52,562 nt of DNA. Origin: Gordonia sp. 'Campus' (GTDB lineage Bacteria > Actinomycetota > Actinomycetes > Mycobacteriales > Mycobacteriaceae). Position 1 is the first letter of the stretch; each line of letters begins with the position of its first letter. Location of the stretch: contig NZ_JAKOIW010000025.1 of NCBI RefSeq assembly GCF_022206305.1, positions 1 through 52,562 of the forward strand. The letters are read 5' to 3'. Positions 43,827 to 52,462 of this stretch are shown piece after piece. The position numbers were made by a program, and so were the translations under genes. A model generated the notes under the pieces. The model saw only the letters and a program-made list of their open reading frames with translations. It was not told the origin of the DNA and did no database searches.

Positions 43827-45098
43827 ATGGCCATTGAGCTGAACCAGATCTGGGACTTCCCCATCAAGGAGTTCCACCCGTTCCCGAAGGCGAAGCTCGG
43901 CGTCGGCGCGCACGACATGCTCGGGGTCGAGGCCAAAGAACTGGGCATGACCCGCGCGTTGCTCATGACCACCGGTCTGCGCGGGTCGGGGATCATCGAG
44001 GAATTGATCGGCAAGATCGAGTACCAGGGCGTCGACGTCGTCCTGTTCGACCAGGTGGAGTCCAATCCCAAGGACTACAACTGCATGGACGCCGCGGCTC
44101 TCTACCAGTCGGAGAAGTGCGATGGCATCATCTCGGTGGGCGGCGGCTCGAGCCACGACGCCGCGAAGGGCGCGCGGATGGTCATCGCGCACGACGGTCG
44201 CAACATCAACGAGTTCGAGGGCTTCTCCAAGGCCACGAACAAGGAGAACCCGAAGCACATCGCGGTGTCCACCACGGCCGGAACGGGTTCGGAGACGTCC
44301 TGGGCATACGTCATCACCGACACCTCGGACATGAACAAGCCGCACAAGTGGGTGGCCTTCGACGACACGTGTCTCGTCGACCTCGCGATGGACGATCCGC
44401 TGCTGTACTACACCTGCCCCGAACACTTCACCGCGTTCTGCGGCTTCGACGTGCTGGCCCACGCGAGCGAGCCGTACGTCTCGCGACTGGATTTCGCGCC
44501 GTCGCTCGGCAACGCGAAGTACTCGATCGAACTCATCCGGGATCACCTGCGCACAGCGGTGTACGACCCGCGCAACCTGGAGGCCCGCACCGGGATGATG
44601 CACGCGCAGTACATCGCCGCGCAGGCGTTCAACTCGGGCGGCCTCGGTCTGGTGCACTCGCTGTCACACGCGGTGAGCGCCTTCTACGACAGCCACCACG
44701 GGCTCAACAACGCGATCGCGCTGCCGCGTGTGTGGGAGTACAACCTGCCCGCGCGGTTCGAGCGGTACGCCGAGATCGCGGCGCTGCTGGGCGTGGACAC
44801 CTCGAAGATGACCACGGTGCAGGCAGCCGACGCGGCGGTCGAGGAGGCCATCCGGCTGTCCAAGGACCTCGGGATCCCGGACAACTTCGGCCAGCTCTCG
44901 ACGGCCAGCTATGACAAGAACCGGATGAACACGGGCAAGTACGAGGGCCGCGGCGAGACCATGGACACCTCGGACAAGCAGATCCGGGCGATCGCCGAGC
45001 ACATGATGGACGACTGGTGCACGCCCGGGAATCCGCGCGAGAGCACCGTCGAGTCGCTCATCCCGATGGTCGCGCACGCCTTCACCGGCAGCTACTGA
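43827..45098 (+). CDS. mno: NDMA-dependent methanol dehydrogenase (iron-type alcohol dehydrogenase, mycofactocin-linked)
   Basis: The 423-residue class III alcohol dehydrogenase strongly resembles the N,N-dimethyl-4-nitrosoaniline-dependent methanol dehydrogenases of Amycolatopsis, Rhodococcus and Mycobacterium, which oxidise methanol and other primary alcohols with a tightly held NAD(P). In mycobacteria they need mycofactocin as outside electron acceptor. It has the NAD loop VGGGSSHDAAKG (104-115), STTAGTGSETS (148-158), and metal ligands Asp208 and His212 in GFDVLAHASE and His281 and His291 in HSLSHAVSAFYDSHHG. AAGGAG lies nine bases before the ATG. It is the first gene of a dehydrogenase/ATPase/regulator cluster. 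Confidence 0.93.
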   Translation: MAIELNQIWDFPIKEFHPFPKAKLGVGAHDMLGVEAKELGMTRALLMTTGLRGSGIIEELIGKIEYQGVDVVLFDQVESNPKDYNCMDAAALYQSEKCDGIISVGGGSSHDAAKGARMVIAHDGRNINEFEGFSKATNKENPKHIAVSTTAGTGSETSWAYVITDTSDMNKPHKWVAFDDTCLVDLAMDDPLLYYTCPEHFTAFCGFDVLAHASEPYVSRLDFAPSLGNAKYSIELIRDHLRTAVYDPRNLEARTGMMHAQYIAAQAFNSGGLGLVHSLSHAVSAFYDSHHGLNNAIALPRVWEYNLPARFERYAEIAALLGVDTSKMTTVQAADAAVEEAIRLSKDLGIPDNFGQLSTASYDKNRMNTGKYEGRGETMDTSDKQIRAIAEHMMDDWCTPGNPRESTVESLIPMVAHAFTGSY

Positions 45099-45147
45099 AC
45101 CGACCACCGGCCCCGCCACCGAGCCCCGACAAGGAGTCACACCACCG

Positions 45148-46221
45148 ATGACCGACATCTGCGCCCCGCCGGCACCGTCCGAGGACATCGCCCATTTCGG
45201 TTCCGTCGAGGAGCTGACGGAGGCTCTGGGTTCCCAGGGTTATCTGATCGGTCCGGACCTGGCGGTCGTCGTCCATCTGGCGACGCTCCTCGACCGGCCG
45301 CTGCTGTTGGAGGGGCCGGCCGGGGTCGGCAAGACCGAGCTGGCCAAGGCGCTGGCCGCGGCGTCGGGGCGAGAGCTCGTGCGGTTGCAGTGCTACGAGG
45401 GCCTCGACGAGTCGCGTGCGCTGTACGAGTGGGATTACGCCCGTCAGCTGTTGCACGTGCAGATGCTGCGCGATCGGATCAGTTCCGAACTCGCTGCCGA
45501 GACGACCCTCTCGGCGGCGAGTTCGGCACTCGCCCGCGCCGAGGTCGGGGTGTACACCGAGGACTTCCTCGTGGCGCGGCCGCTGTTGGCCGCCATCACG
45601 TCGACCTCACCGTCGGTCCTGCTCGTCGACGAGATCGATCGCACCGACGAGGCGATGGAGGCGGTGATGCTCGAAGTGCTCGCCGAACGTCAGGTCACCG
45701 TGCCCGAACTGGGCACCTTCGTCGCACGGTCGTCGCCGTGGGTCATCTTGACCTCCAACGACACCCGCGAACTGTCGCCCGCCCTGAAACGCCGGTGCCT
45801 GCACTTCCAGGTCGACTATCCGGATTCGGAGACCGAGCGTGCGATCGTCGGTGTCCGCGCCCCCGAGGTGGAGGACGCGGTGATCGGTGAGGTGGTCGAC
45901 CTCGCGCGCCGCCTGCGAGACCTGCCGTTGCGCAAGAGTCCGTCCATCGCCGAGGTCATCGACGCCGCGCGGGCGGCGTCGTACCTCGGCGTCGGTGGCG
46001 GTACGGGCGGTTCCGTCGACGACCATCAGGGCGCGCTGCTCGCGCTGTTGGTGAAGTTCGGGTCCGACGGCGACACGGCCAGGCGTGCGTTGGCATCGGT
46101 CGGCGGTGACGAGGGCGGCGCGCCCGTCGGATCGGACGGCACGACCCCCATCGGATCGGTGACCGCCCGGGCGTTCGGGGCCGGACGCGCCCGCACCGCG
46201 GGTGTCCGCGCGGGTCGATGA
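45148..46221 (+). CDS. MoxR-type AAA+ ATPase
   Basis: The 357-residue ATPase has Walker A GPAGVGKTELAKA (about residues 52-64), Walker B SVLLVDEIDRTDEAMEA (about 153), sensor 1 LTSNDTREL (about 197) and an Arg-finger region LKRRCLHFQVDYP (about 210). MoxR proteins work with VWA partners to insert cofactors or metals into enzymes, for example CoxD/CoxE for carbon monoxide dehydrogenase. Lying between two iron-type dehydrogenases and directly coupled (ATGA overlap) to a VWA gene, it probably helps activate one of them; this is inference. Its C-terminus after about residue 300 is Gly/Ala-rich and poorly conserved. Confidence 0.92.
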   Translation: MTDICAPPAPSEDIAHFGSVEELTEALGSQGYLIGPDLAVVVHLATLLDRPLLLEGPAGVGKTELAKALAAASGRELVRLQCYEGLDESRALYEWDYARQLLHVQMLRDRISSELAAETTLSAASSALARAEVGVYTEDFLVARPLLAAITSTSPSVLLVDEIDRTDEAMEAVMLEVLAERQVTVPELGTFVARSSPWVILTSNDTRELSPALKRRCLHFQVDYPDSETERAIVGVRAPEVEDAVIGEVVDLARRLRDLPLRKSPSIAEVIDAARAASYLGVGGGTGGSVDDHQGALLALLVKFGSDGDTARRALASVGGDEGGAPVGSDGTTPIGSVTARAFGAGRARTAGVRAGR

Positions 46222-47753
46222 CCCACGCACCGGTCGTGGCGCGCCGCGAGGAGGTGCTCGACCGGCTCGCGGTCGCGTTCGGGCGCGTGCTCCGCGGTGC
46301 CGGCGTCGCGATCTCGCCCGCGGAGGTGATCGAGATCCGGCGCGCGATGTCCATCGTCGGCGGCGGCGAGCCCACCGTGCTGCGCGCGGCACTACGCGCG
46401 GTCTGTGTCAAATATGCCTATGAGGCACCGAGTTTCGAGATCGCCTTCGATGTGTTCTTTCTCGGTGCGGCGCCGGTCGGTGGCGACTCGGACGGCCTGC
46501 CCCGACCTCGGGGTGTGGCCGCGGACCTCCCCGACGATGTGGTGTGGGACGAGGATTTCGACGGCGCCGGCCGCCGCATCGGAGCCGATGAACACACCGA
46601 CGAGATCGGGCATCTGATGGCCGACGACCCCGATGCGGCGCAACGGCACGGAGAGAGCGCGCATCGGGAAGAGAACGACTTCAGTGTCTCCGCCGGTGCC
46701 GAGCGGCTCGGGGTCGACACCGAGGAGGGAGCCACCGGCGGGGGAGTGACCTACACCGTCGAGATCGACACGGCCGACTCGTCCACGGTCGGGGAACTGA
46801 CCTCGGCGGCCGCGCGCGTCCGCGGCCGGCCGCTCGGACTGGACGGTGCCGCGGCGATACTGGCTGCTCTCGATGCCTTCGATCCGCGCCGGGCGTACGG
46901 GACGGATGGGACCGATGAGCTCGGCGAGGGGCGTCGAGCCGACCTCGAGCAGGCGTTGAACGCGTTCGTCGACGCGCTGGCGGCCCGCCTCGAAGCCGAG
47001 GGTCTCGCCGGGTCGGTCGGGGAACACACCGAGACGACCGGTCATGTCGATCAGGGGGAGATCGACCGTGCCTGTCATCGGCTGGTCCAGCGGATGCGCG
47101 GCGCACCACGCCGCGTTGTTCGCCCAGTGGACCGGGGGGCGCTCGACATCAGGGCGACGATGCGTGCGTCGGTCGCCACCGACGGTGTGCCCGCCGAGCT
47201 GTGGCGTCGACGCCTGCGGCCCGGTCCGGTGCGGATGCTCGTGCTCGTCGACGTCTCGCTCTCGGTCCGTCCGGTCACCGGCTTCATCCTGAGATTGGCC
47301 CAGACCCTGCATCGTCTCGGCGACCGGTGCGAGGTGATCGCCTTCGTCGACCGCCCCGTACGGGTGACCACCGCCCTTCGTGCCGCGACGGCCGACGCGG
47401 CACTGACGGCGGTCCTCGCCGCCGACGGTCTGGATCTCGCCGCGACGAGCGACTATGGCGGCGTGTTCGCCGGGATGCTCGGCGAGTTCGGGGATCTCGT
47501 CGGGCGGCGGACGTCCGTGCTGGTCGTCGGGGACGCCCGCAGCAACGGCGCGGATCCACGCGTCGATCTGATGGCCGAGATCGCGCGCCGCGCGCACCGC
47601 ATCGCGTGGATCACCCCCGAACCCGAGCGCTACTGGAGCCAGTCCGGATGTGCGATGGCCGATTACGCCGAGTTCTGCGACGGAGTCGTGAGCGTTCGCG
47701 ATGCGGCCGAGATGGTCGCGCACTGTGACGAGTTGGGTGCAGCGCTCAGGTGA
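46218..47753 (+). CDS. CoxE-like VWA-domain protein
   Basis: The 511-residue protein has a C-terminal von Willebrand A domain with a MIDAS metal site: DVSLS in MLVLVDVSLSVRP (about residues 343-347), TSDYGG near 412 and VVGDARSNG near 436. The N-terminal half (EVLDRLAVAFGRVLRGAGVAISPAEVIEI) matches CoxE-type proteins that accompany MoxR ATPases. The middle is acidic and low in conservation. It overlaps the MoxR-type gene by four bases, so the pair should be made together and form a chaperone or maturation complex. Its client here is unknown. Confidence 0.9.
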   Translation: MTHAPVVARREEVLDRLAVAFGRVLRGAGVAISPAEVIEIRRAMSIVGGGEPTVLRAALRAVCVKYAYEAPSFEIAFDVFFLGAAPVGGDSDGLPRPRGVAADLPDDVVWDEDFDGAGRRIGADEHTDEIGHLMADDPDAAQRHGESAHREENDFSVSAGAERLGVDTEEGATGGGVTYTVEIDTADSSTVGELTSAAARVRGRPLGLDGAAAILAALDAFDPRRAYGTDGTDELGEGRRADLEQALNAFVDALAARLEAEGLAGSVGEHTETTGHVDQGEIDRACHRLVQRMRGAPRRVVRPVDRGALDIRATMRASVATDGVPAELWRRRLRPGPVRMLVLVDVSLSVRPVTGFILRLAQTLHRLGDRCEVIAFVDRPVRVTTALRAATADAALTAVLAADGLDLAATSDYGGVFAGMLGEFGDLVGRRTSVLVVGDARSNGADPRVDLMAEIARRAHRIAWITPEPERYWSQSGCAMADYAEFCDGVVSVRDAAEMVAHCDELGAALR

Positions 47754-47847
47754 GGTGAGTAGCGTCGGAGTACCGGCGAGCCGGCGCAGGCAGGTGGGGC
47801 GGGCGACCGTCGTCGACGAGGTGTCAGAGGGATCGGAGGCAGGTCGG

Positions 47848-49029
47848 ATGCATGGTGGTGGCGCGCACCGTCAGAGGTCGTCGGGCCTGGTCGCCAAGTT
47901 CCACGCGCCGGAGATCGTCCTCGGACCGGGCGCATTCGGTGAGGTCCCGGTCGCCACGGCCGGTCTCGGGATGCGCCGGCCCTTCGTGGTGAGCGATCGC
48001 CGCCTGGAGGCGACGCCGTGGTTCGCACAGTTGCGCGACGGGTTGCGGCGGGCGGGTCTCGCCGTCGAGTCGTATCTCGACGTGTCTCCCAACCCGCGGG
48101 CGGCCGAGGTCGCGGCCGCGTTCGTCGCCTACGAGGCGCACGACGCCGACGGGCTGGTAGCGCTCGGCGGGGGGTCGGTCATCGACGCCGCCAAGGGTGT
48201 CGCCGTGCTCGCGTCGAACGGCGGACACATCCTGGAATACGAGGGGATCGACCGAGCTCGCCGTCCACTGCCCCCACTCGTCGCGGTCCCGTCCACGGCG
48301 GGCAGCGGTGCCGACGTCTCCCAGTTCTGCATCATCAACGACGCCGAGCGGCGCACCAAGGTGACGATCATCGGGCGGTCGCTGGTGCCCGACGTCACCG
48401 TGAGCGACCCGACCCTGCTGACCACCGCGCCCGCGGAGGTCACCGCGCAGGTGGGGATGGACGTACTGACCCACTGCGTCGAGGCCTATGTGTCCCTCGC
48501 GCACGGGCGTTTGACGGATTCGCTTGCGCTGGAATCGATCAGAGGTGTCTGGTCGCACCTCGAGAGACTCGTCGACGACCCGCGGGATGAGGTGGCGGCC
48601 GAGGAGATGTCATTGGCGGCGCTGCGGGCGGGCATGGCGTTCACGAACGCGATCCTCGGCGCGACCCATGCCATGAGCCATCCGGTCGGCGGCCATTGCG
48701 ATGCGCCGCACGGCGCCATCAACTCGGTGTTGCTGCCGCATGTGATCCGGTACAACGCACACGTGTGCGCGGACGGGTTCGTCGATCTCGCCGATGCCAT
48801 CGGTGTGGACACCCGCGGCGACGCACGGGCGGTGGCCGACCGGCTGGCCGATGCGGTCGCCGGTCTGGGTGAGCGGGTGGGGATGCCGTCGACATTGGCC
48901 CCGCTCGGCGTGCGGACCGTCGACCTGGACCAGCTGACCGTCCATGCCCTGGCCGACTCCTGCATGATGACCAACCCGCGCCGCCCGGAGGCCGCCGGAA
49001 TCCGCGACCTGTACGCGGAGGCGTTGTGA
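47848..49029 (+). CDS. Second iron-type alcohol dehydrogenase (1,3-propanediol dehydrogenase-like)
   Basis: This 393-residue class III dehydrogenase is only distantly like the methanol dehydrogenase. It has ALGGGSVIDAAKGVAV (105-120), PSTAGSGADVS (148-158), and metal ligands Asp205 and His209 in GMDVLTHCVE and His278 and His288 in HAMSHPVGGHCDAPHG. In Mycobacterium smegmatis, the gene at this place in the mno cluster (MSMEG_6239, from memory) is a 1,3-propanediol dehydrogenase. ATG 47848 is chosen because GGAGG lies eight bases before it; an open frame continues upstream into the VWA gene. Its last bases overlap the sensor kinase gene. Confidence 0.92.
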   Translation: MHGGGAHRQRSSGLVAKFHAPEIVLGPGAFGEVPVATAGLGMRRPFVVSDRRLEATPWFAQLRDGLRRAGLAVESYLDVSPNPRAAEVAAAFVAYEAHDADGLVALGGGSVIDAAKGVAVLASNGGHILEYEGIDRARRPLPPLVAVPSTAGSGADVSQFCIINDAERRTKVTIIGRSLVPDVTVSDPTLLTTAPAEVTAQVGMDVLTHCVEAYVSLAHGRLTDSLALESIRGVWSHLERLVDDPRDEVAAEEMSLAALRAGMAFTNAILGATHAMSHPVGGHCDAPHGAINSVLLPHVIRYNAHVCADGFVDLADAIGVDTRGDARAVADRLADAVAGLGERVGMPSTLAPLGVRTVDLDQLTVHALADSCMMTNPRRPEAAGIRDLYAEAL

Positions 49030-50429
49030 TGGTCGACCCCGCGCCGGACCGGGGCGTCCGCCCCGAACAGGCCGACCTCGACAGCCTGGTCGGTCTGCGA
49101 TCGGTGAAGGGCAGTCACTATGCGGCATTGCGCGGGGTCGAGGCCCGACTGAGCCGGGTGGTCGGTGCGCTCGAACGCATCTCCCGTGCTCTGGTGCGCA
49201 CGGCTGAAGGCCCCGAAGCCCTCGTCACCTCCGTCGTGGAGGCGGCCCGCGACCACCTGGATGCGGAGTGGGTGGTGTTCGCGCTCGCCGACGGCCGGCT
49301 CGAACAGTCGGCCCCGAGGCATCTGATCTGCGCGAGCGGCGGTCGGTTGTTCGCCTTCGAGGGTTCGCAGAACGCCTCCGCCCCAGATGACCTGCCCGAT
49401 CCGGTGCTCAACCGGCTCAACGACATCCTGCGCGGCCACGCGCCCCTGCTGCACGGCCCGATCCTGGAGGAGGATCACGTGCACGTCCCGGTGGAACTCG
49501 ACGGCAGTGTCGTCGGCGGCCTGTCGGCGTGGACCCCCGCGGGCCGCGGCGTGGACCCCACCGATGTCGTCGTCTTGCGGATCCTCGCCAGTCAGGCGAT
49601 CGTGGCGCTGCTCAACGCCGAGCTCTTCTCCGAGACCAACAGGCACGCAGTGGAATTGGCAGAACGGAACAGCGAACTCGAACGGACTCAGCGGGAGCTG
49701 TCCGCGGCGATGCGGGCCACCGTTCTCAACGAGGAGCGCGCGCGGATCGCGCGCGAGCTGCATGATTCGGTGACCCAGTCGGTTCTGTCGGCGGGCGTGC
49801 AGATCGAGCTGTGCCGCGGCCTCGTCGACGGACCGGCGCTGGATCGACTGCAGATGGCCGGACGCCTCACCAAGGAGGCGGTCGAGCAGCTGCGATCGTT
49901 CATCTACGCGCTGAACAACGCGACGAACGCCCCTTCGCCGAGTGTTCGCGAGGTCCTGACCGAGCTGTGCTCCCTGCACATGCCCCCCGACCTGCACACG
50001 TCGGTCGACGTGCGTGGACGCGCCCGCGATCTCGCGGACGACGTGCAGCACGCGCTGCTGCGGATCGCGGGAGAAGGGTTGTTCAATGCCGCGATCCATT
50101 CTCACGCCGGCCGTGTCGCGGTGACGCTGACCTACCGGCCGGACCGGGTCGGGCTGTCCGTCGACGACGACGGTGTGGGTGACCCGGACCACCTGCGTCG
50201 CGTCCTGCGCACCGCGTCGCTGGGTGACCTCACCGCGGGTCGGCATCGTGGTCTGGCGAACATGTCGTCGCGGGCGGCCGAGCTGGGCGGCGAGCTGCGG
50301 ATCCGTCGGTCCCGCCTCGGCGGCATCCGGATCGGCGCGGTCCTGCCCACCGTGCGACCGTCGTCGACGACCGACCTCCACACCTCCGCGATCGCGGACG
50401 GACCGATATCGATCAAGGAGTCCGGTTGA
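49026..50429 (+). CDS. mnoS: GAF-domain sensor histidine kinase, MnoS-like
   Basis: The 467-residue kinase has no membrane helix. Residues about 40-205 form a GAF-like sensory domain (ALERISRALVRTAEG to SQAIVALLNAELFSE). A short coiled coil and the HisKA_3 dimerisation box RARIARELHDSVTQSVLSAG follow, with phospho-acceptor His246. The ATP-binding domain has GEGLFNAAIHSHA (N box), DDDGVGD and HRGLANMSSRAAELGG (G2). By order it corresponds to MnoS of M. smegmatis, part of the MnoSR system controlling alcohol dehydrogenase genes. GTG 49026 overlaps the dehydrogenase stop; ATG 49029 is nearly as good. Confidence 0.88.
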   Translation: MMVDPAPDRGVRPEQADLDSLVGLRSVKGSHYAALRGVEARLSRVVGALERISRALVRTAEGPEALVTSVVEAARDHLDAEWVVFALADGRLEQSAPRHLICASGGRLFAFEGSQNASAPDDLPDPVLNRLNDILRGHAPLLHGPILEEDHVHVPVELDGSVVGGLSAWTPAGRGVDPTDVVVLRILASQAIVALLNAELFSETNRHAVELAERNSELERTQRELSAAMRATVLNEERARIARELHDSVTQSVLSAGVQIELCRGLVDGPALDRLQMAGRLTKEAVEQLRSFIYALNNATNAPSPSVREVLTELCSLHMPPDLHTSVDVRGRARDLADDVQHALLRIAGEGLFNAAIHSHAGRVAVTLTYRPDRVGLSVDDDGVGDPDHLRRVLRTASLGDLTAGRHRGLANMSSRAAELGGELRIRRSRLGGIRIGAVLPTVRPSSTTDLHTSAIADGPISIKESG

Positions 50430-51082
50430 GCGGCACCGACACCACACGCCCGATCAGAACGCTGCTCGTCGACGACCACGCGCTGTTGCGCGAGGGAATG
50501 CGTTCGTTGCTGGAACGCGACCGAGTGGTCGAGGTGGTGGGTGAGGCGGGTTCACACGACGCGGCGCTGGCCGAGGTGAACGCGTGCCGGCCCGATGTCG
50601 TGGTCGTCGACCTGAAACTGTCCGCGGGTACCGAGTACGAGGGTCTGCGACTGATCAAAGAGATCGCGCAGCGCCACCCCGGGGTCGCGGCCCTGGTGCT
50701 CACGACCTTCCTCGACGACGATCTGGTGGTCCGGGCGGTACGTGCGGGAGCCCGCGGGTACGTGGTCAAGGACGTGGACACCACCGAACTCGTACGCGCC
50801 ATTCAGGCGGTGTCGACCGGAGGTAGCGCGTTCGACCCACGCAGCGCCGCCGTCGTGCTGCGGACCGTCTCCGGAGAGGGCGACACGTCCGAGGCGCTCA
50901 GTGACCGCGAACGTGAGGTGTTGCGCCTCCTGGCGGACGGTCTGTCCAACAAGCGCATCGGTGAAACGCTCTACATCTCCGAATCGACCGTGAAGTTCCA
51001 CATTCGCAACATCATTCGCAAACTCGGGGTGTCCAAGCGCACCGACGCGGTGTACATCGCGAGCAAGCGCGGACTCATCTGA
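50426..51082 (+). CDS. mnoR: NarL/LuxR-family response regulator, MnoR-like
   Basis: The 218-residue regulator has a receiver domain with the acidic pair LLVDDHAL (Asp16, Asp17), phospho-acceptor Asp62 in VVVVDLKLS, the Thr/Ser at LTTF and the Lys in GYVVKD. A C-terminal LuxR helix-turn-helix follows (LSDREREVLRLLADGLSNKRIGETLYISESTVKFHIRNI). The TTG start at 50426 overlaps the kinase stop by four bases and has AAGGAG five bases ahead. It probably activates the mno genes, perhaps through the TTGTGA sites at 43767-43813. Its stop overlaps the end of the opposing methyltransferase gene by eight bases. Confidence 0.9.
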   Translation: MSGTDTTRPIRTLLVDDHALLREGMRSLLERDRVVEVVGEAGSHDAALAEVNACRPDVVVVDLKLSAGTEYEGLRLIKEIAQRHPGVAALVLTTFLDDDLVVRAVRAGARGYVVKDVDTTELVRAIQAVSTGGSAFDPRSAAVVLRTVSGEGDTSEALSDREREVLRLLADGLSNKRIGETLYISESTVKFHIRNIIRKLGVSKRTDAVYIASKRGLI

Positions 51083-51941
51083 GCTCGTCGCGGCGCGGGG
51101 TCAGGACGAGCCAGCCCCCGTGGTCGACCAACACCTCGGCGCCGGCGTGGGGCACCTGCCGCGCCCACGAGTACAGGTCGGACTCCCGAAGCCGCAACAC
51201 GTGGCCGAAGTGGGGACTGGGCTGCTCTTCGAAGGGCACTCCGACGACGACTCGACGACGCGCGACCCGAAGCGCTTCGGTGATCGCGGTCAGAGCGGCG
51301 GAGGCATCGAGATGCTCGAGAAGGTGGATGAGCGTCACCGTGTCGGCGAAGCCGTCCGGGTAGGGGAGCGCGGTGGCGTCTCCGACCGTGGCGTCGACCG
51401 ACACACCCTGCCGACGGGCGGCCGCGGACAACAACGACACCGCGCCCGGCGAGATGTCGCAGGCGGAGACGTCGAACCCCTCCATCGCGCATCCGAGCGC
51501 GAAGAACCCGAAGCAGGACCCGACCTCCAGGACACTGCGTCCTCGGAGCAGAGCACGCGCGCGCTGGTGAACCGGGGCGAATGCCGATATGCCGCAACGT
51601 AATTCGCGAAGCGAGTTCCGATAGAACGCCGACCACGCATCGGTGGCCGACGCGGCAGATGTGTGGATGATCCCCAGGGCGGCGGCTTCGAACTGTTCCT
51701 GGCCCGAGAGAACTCCTGCGTCGACGAGCGACACCAGCCCGTCGACGACACCTGCGTCTGACACCGAGCCTTCGTCGAAGGGATGGGCGATGTGCACAAC
51801 GCCGGCCACGGCGCGCCAGGAGAGCAGACCGCACCGAACGAAACCCGAAGGCACCAGCGAGGATCGGCGCACCACGGGCGCCGGGGGTCCGGCCGGCGTC
51901 GCGGGGCGAGCCGACCCCGAGATCTTCTCGATTGCAGTCAT
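51075..51941 (-). CDS. mftM: SAM-dependent methyltransferase, mycofactocin glycan methyltransferase MftM candidate
   Basis: The 288-residue protein has a helical N-terminal part and a class I methyltransferase fold from about residue 130: motif I VLEVGSCFGFFALGCA (137-152), acidic motif II CDISPG (161-166), GDATALPYPDGFADTVTLIHLLEHLD and VVVGVPFEEQP. In M. smegmatis the gene between mnoS and mnoR (MSMEG_6237, from memory) is MftM, which 2-O-methylates the oligoglucose chain of mycofactocin. Its position beside mnoR supports the same role here. ATG 51941 is chosen; the open frame upstream is low-complexity intergenic sequence. It converges on mnoR with eight shared bases. Confidence 0.78.
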   Translation of the reverse strand: MTAIEKISGSARPATPAGPPAPVVRRSSLVPSGFVRCGLLSWRAVAGVVHIAHPFDEGSVSDAGVVDGLVSLVDAGVLSGQEQFEAAALGIIHTSAASATDAWSAFYRNSLRELRCGISAFAPVHQRARALLRGRSVLEVGSCFGFFALGCAMEGFDVSACDISPGAVSLLSAAARRQGVSVDATVGDATALPYPDGFADTVTLIHLLEHLDASAALTAITEALRVARRRVVVGVPFEEQPSPHFGHVLRLRESDLYSWARQVPHAGAEVLVDHGGWLVLTPRRDELR

Positions 51942-52339
51942 GCATCGACCGTAGGAACTCGCTGACCTGCGCATAACTGACCAAGAGGTGGCCACTGCCT
52001 GTCCGAACGGACGGTTTGCGGCGCACGTCACACTCGCGACTTCGCCCGATCCGAAGGCGTGGCAGCGGTATTCACGAGCAACGCCGCGTCGGTGACCTGG
52101 GGCGATGACGCAACCGGGTGTTGGCGACCTGGCGATTTGACCCTGGCGATCCGGTTGCGTAACTTTCTTCAAGTCAGCGAGCCACGGCGCCGCCCCGGAG
52201 GGCCTGAGAGGGTCTGATGGCGGGGAGTTGGAGACCGGGTTTGTCGTTGGCCGCCCCTGATTGTTTTGGTTGGGACATGTTGATGTCGTGGCTGGGTGGT
52301 TGGGGTTGCCGGGTCCCTTGAGTTCGGAACTTTTCGGAG
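51942..52339. other. Gene-free region between mftM and the rrn promoter
   Basis: About 400 bases without a credible gene. It holds the repeat cluster at 52094-52160. From about 52200 on, the plus strand becomes rich in T and G, typical of an rRNA operon upstream region. Open frames on the minus strand here have no ribosome-binding site or family motif. Confidence 0.6.
52094..52160. repeat. Direct repeats inside a 10-bp inverted repeat between mftM and rrn
   Basis: ACGCAACCGG (52108-52117) and its exact complement (52151-52160) enclose 33 bases. Copies of GACCTGGCGAT lie at 52094-52106 (two bases longer), 52126-52136 and 52139-52150 (one base longer). The repeats could be protein-binding sites controlling mftM or the rRNA operon; no function can be assigned. 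Confidence 0.6.
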
Positions 52340-52369
52340 TTGCGGGCTGCGGATGGGGTCTGGTAGGCT
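52340..52369 (+). promoter_or_regulatory. Promoter of the rRNA operon
   Basis: TTGCGG (52340-52345) and TAGGCT (52364-52369), 18 bases apart, precede the leader. The -10 context TAGGCTGG equals that of the tRNA-Arg promoter at 12022. A CCCCG-GAGA-CGGGG hairpin with a GNRA-type loop begins about 10 bases later (52379-52393). The TTGACA at 52406 might start a second promoter but lacks a -10 at the right distance. Confidence 0.6.
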
Positions 52370-52462
52370 GGAAGAGTTGCCCCGGAGACGGGGTGGCGCG
52401 GAAGGTTGACATGCAAGTCTGCTGGTGAGAGCCCTGTAAGGGGTGGGTAGCTGGTGGGTGTG

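Noticed and set aside
52406..52440. TTGACA at 52406 as a second rrn promoter
   Set aside because: The nearest -10-like TGTAAG is 23 bases away, outside the usual spacing.
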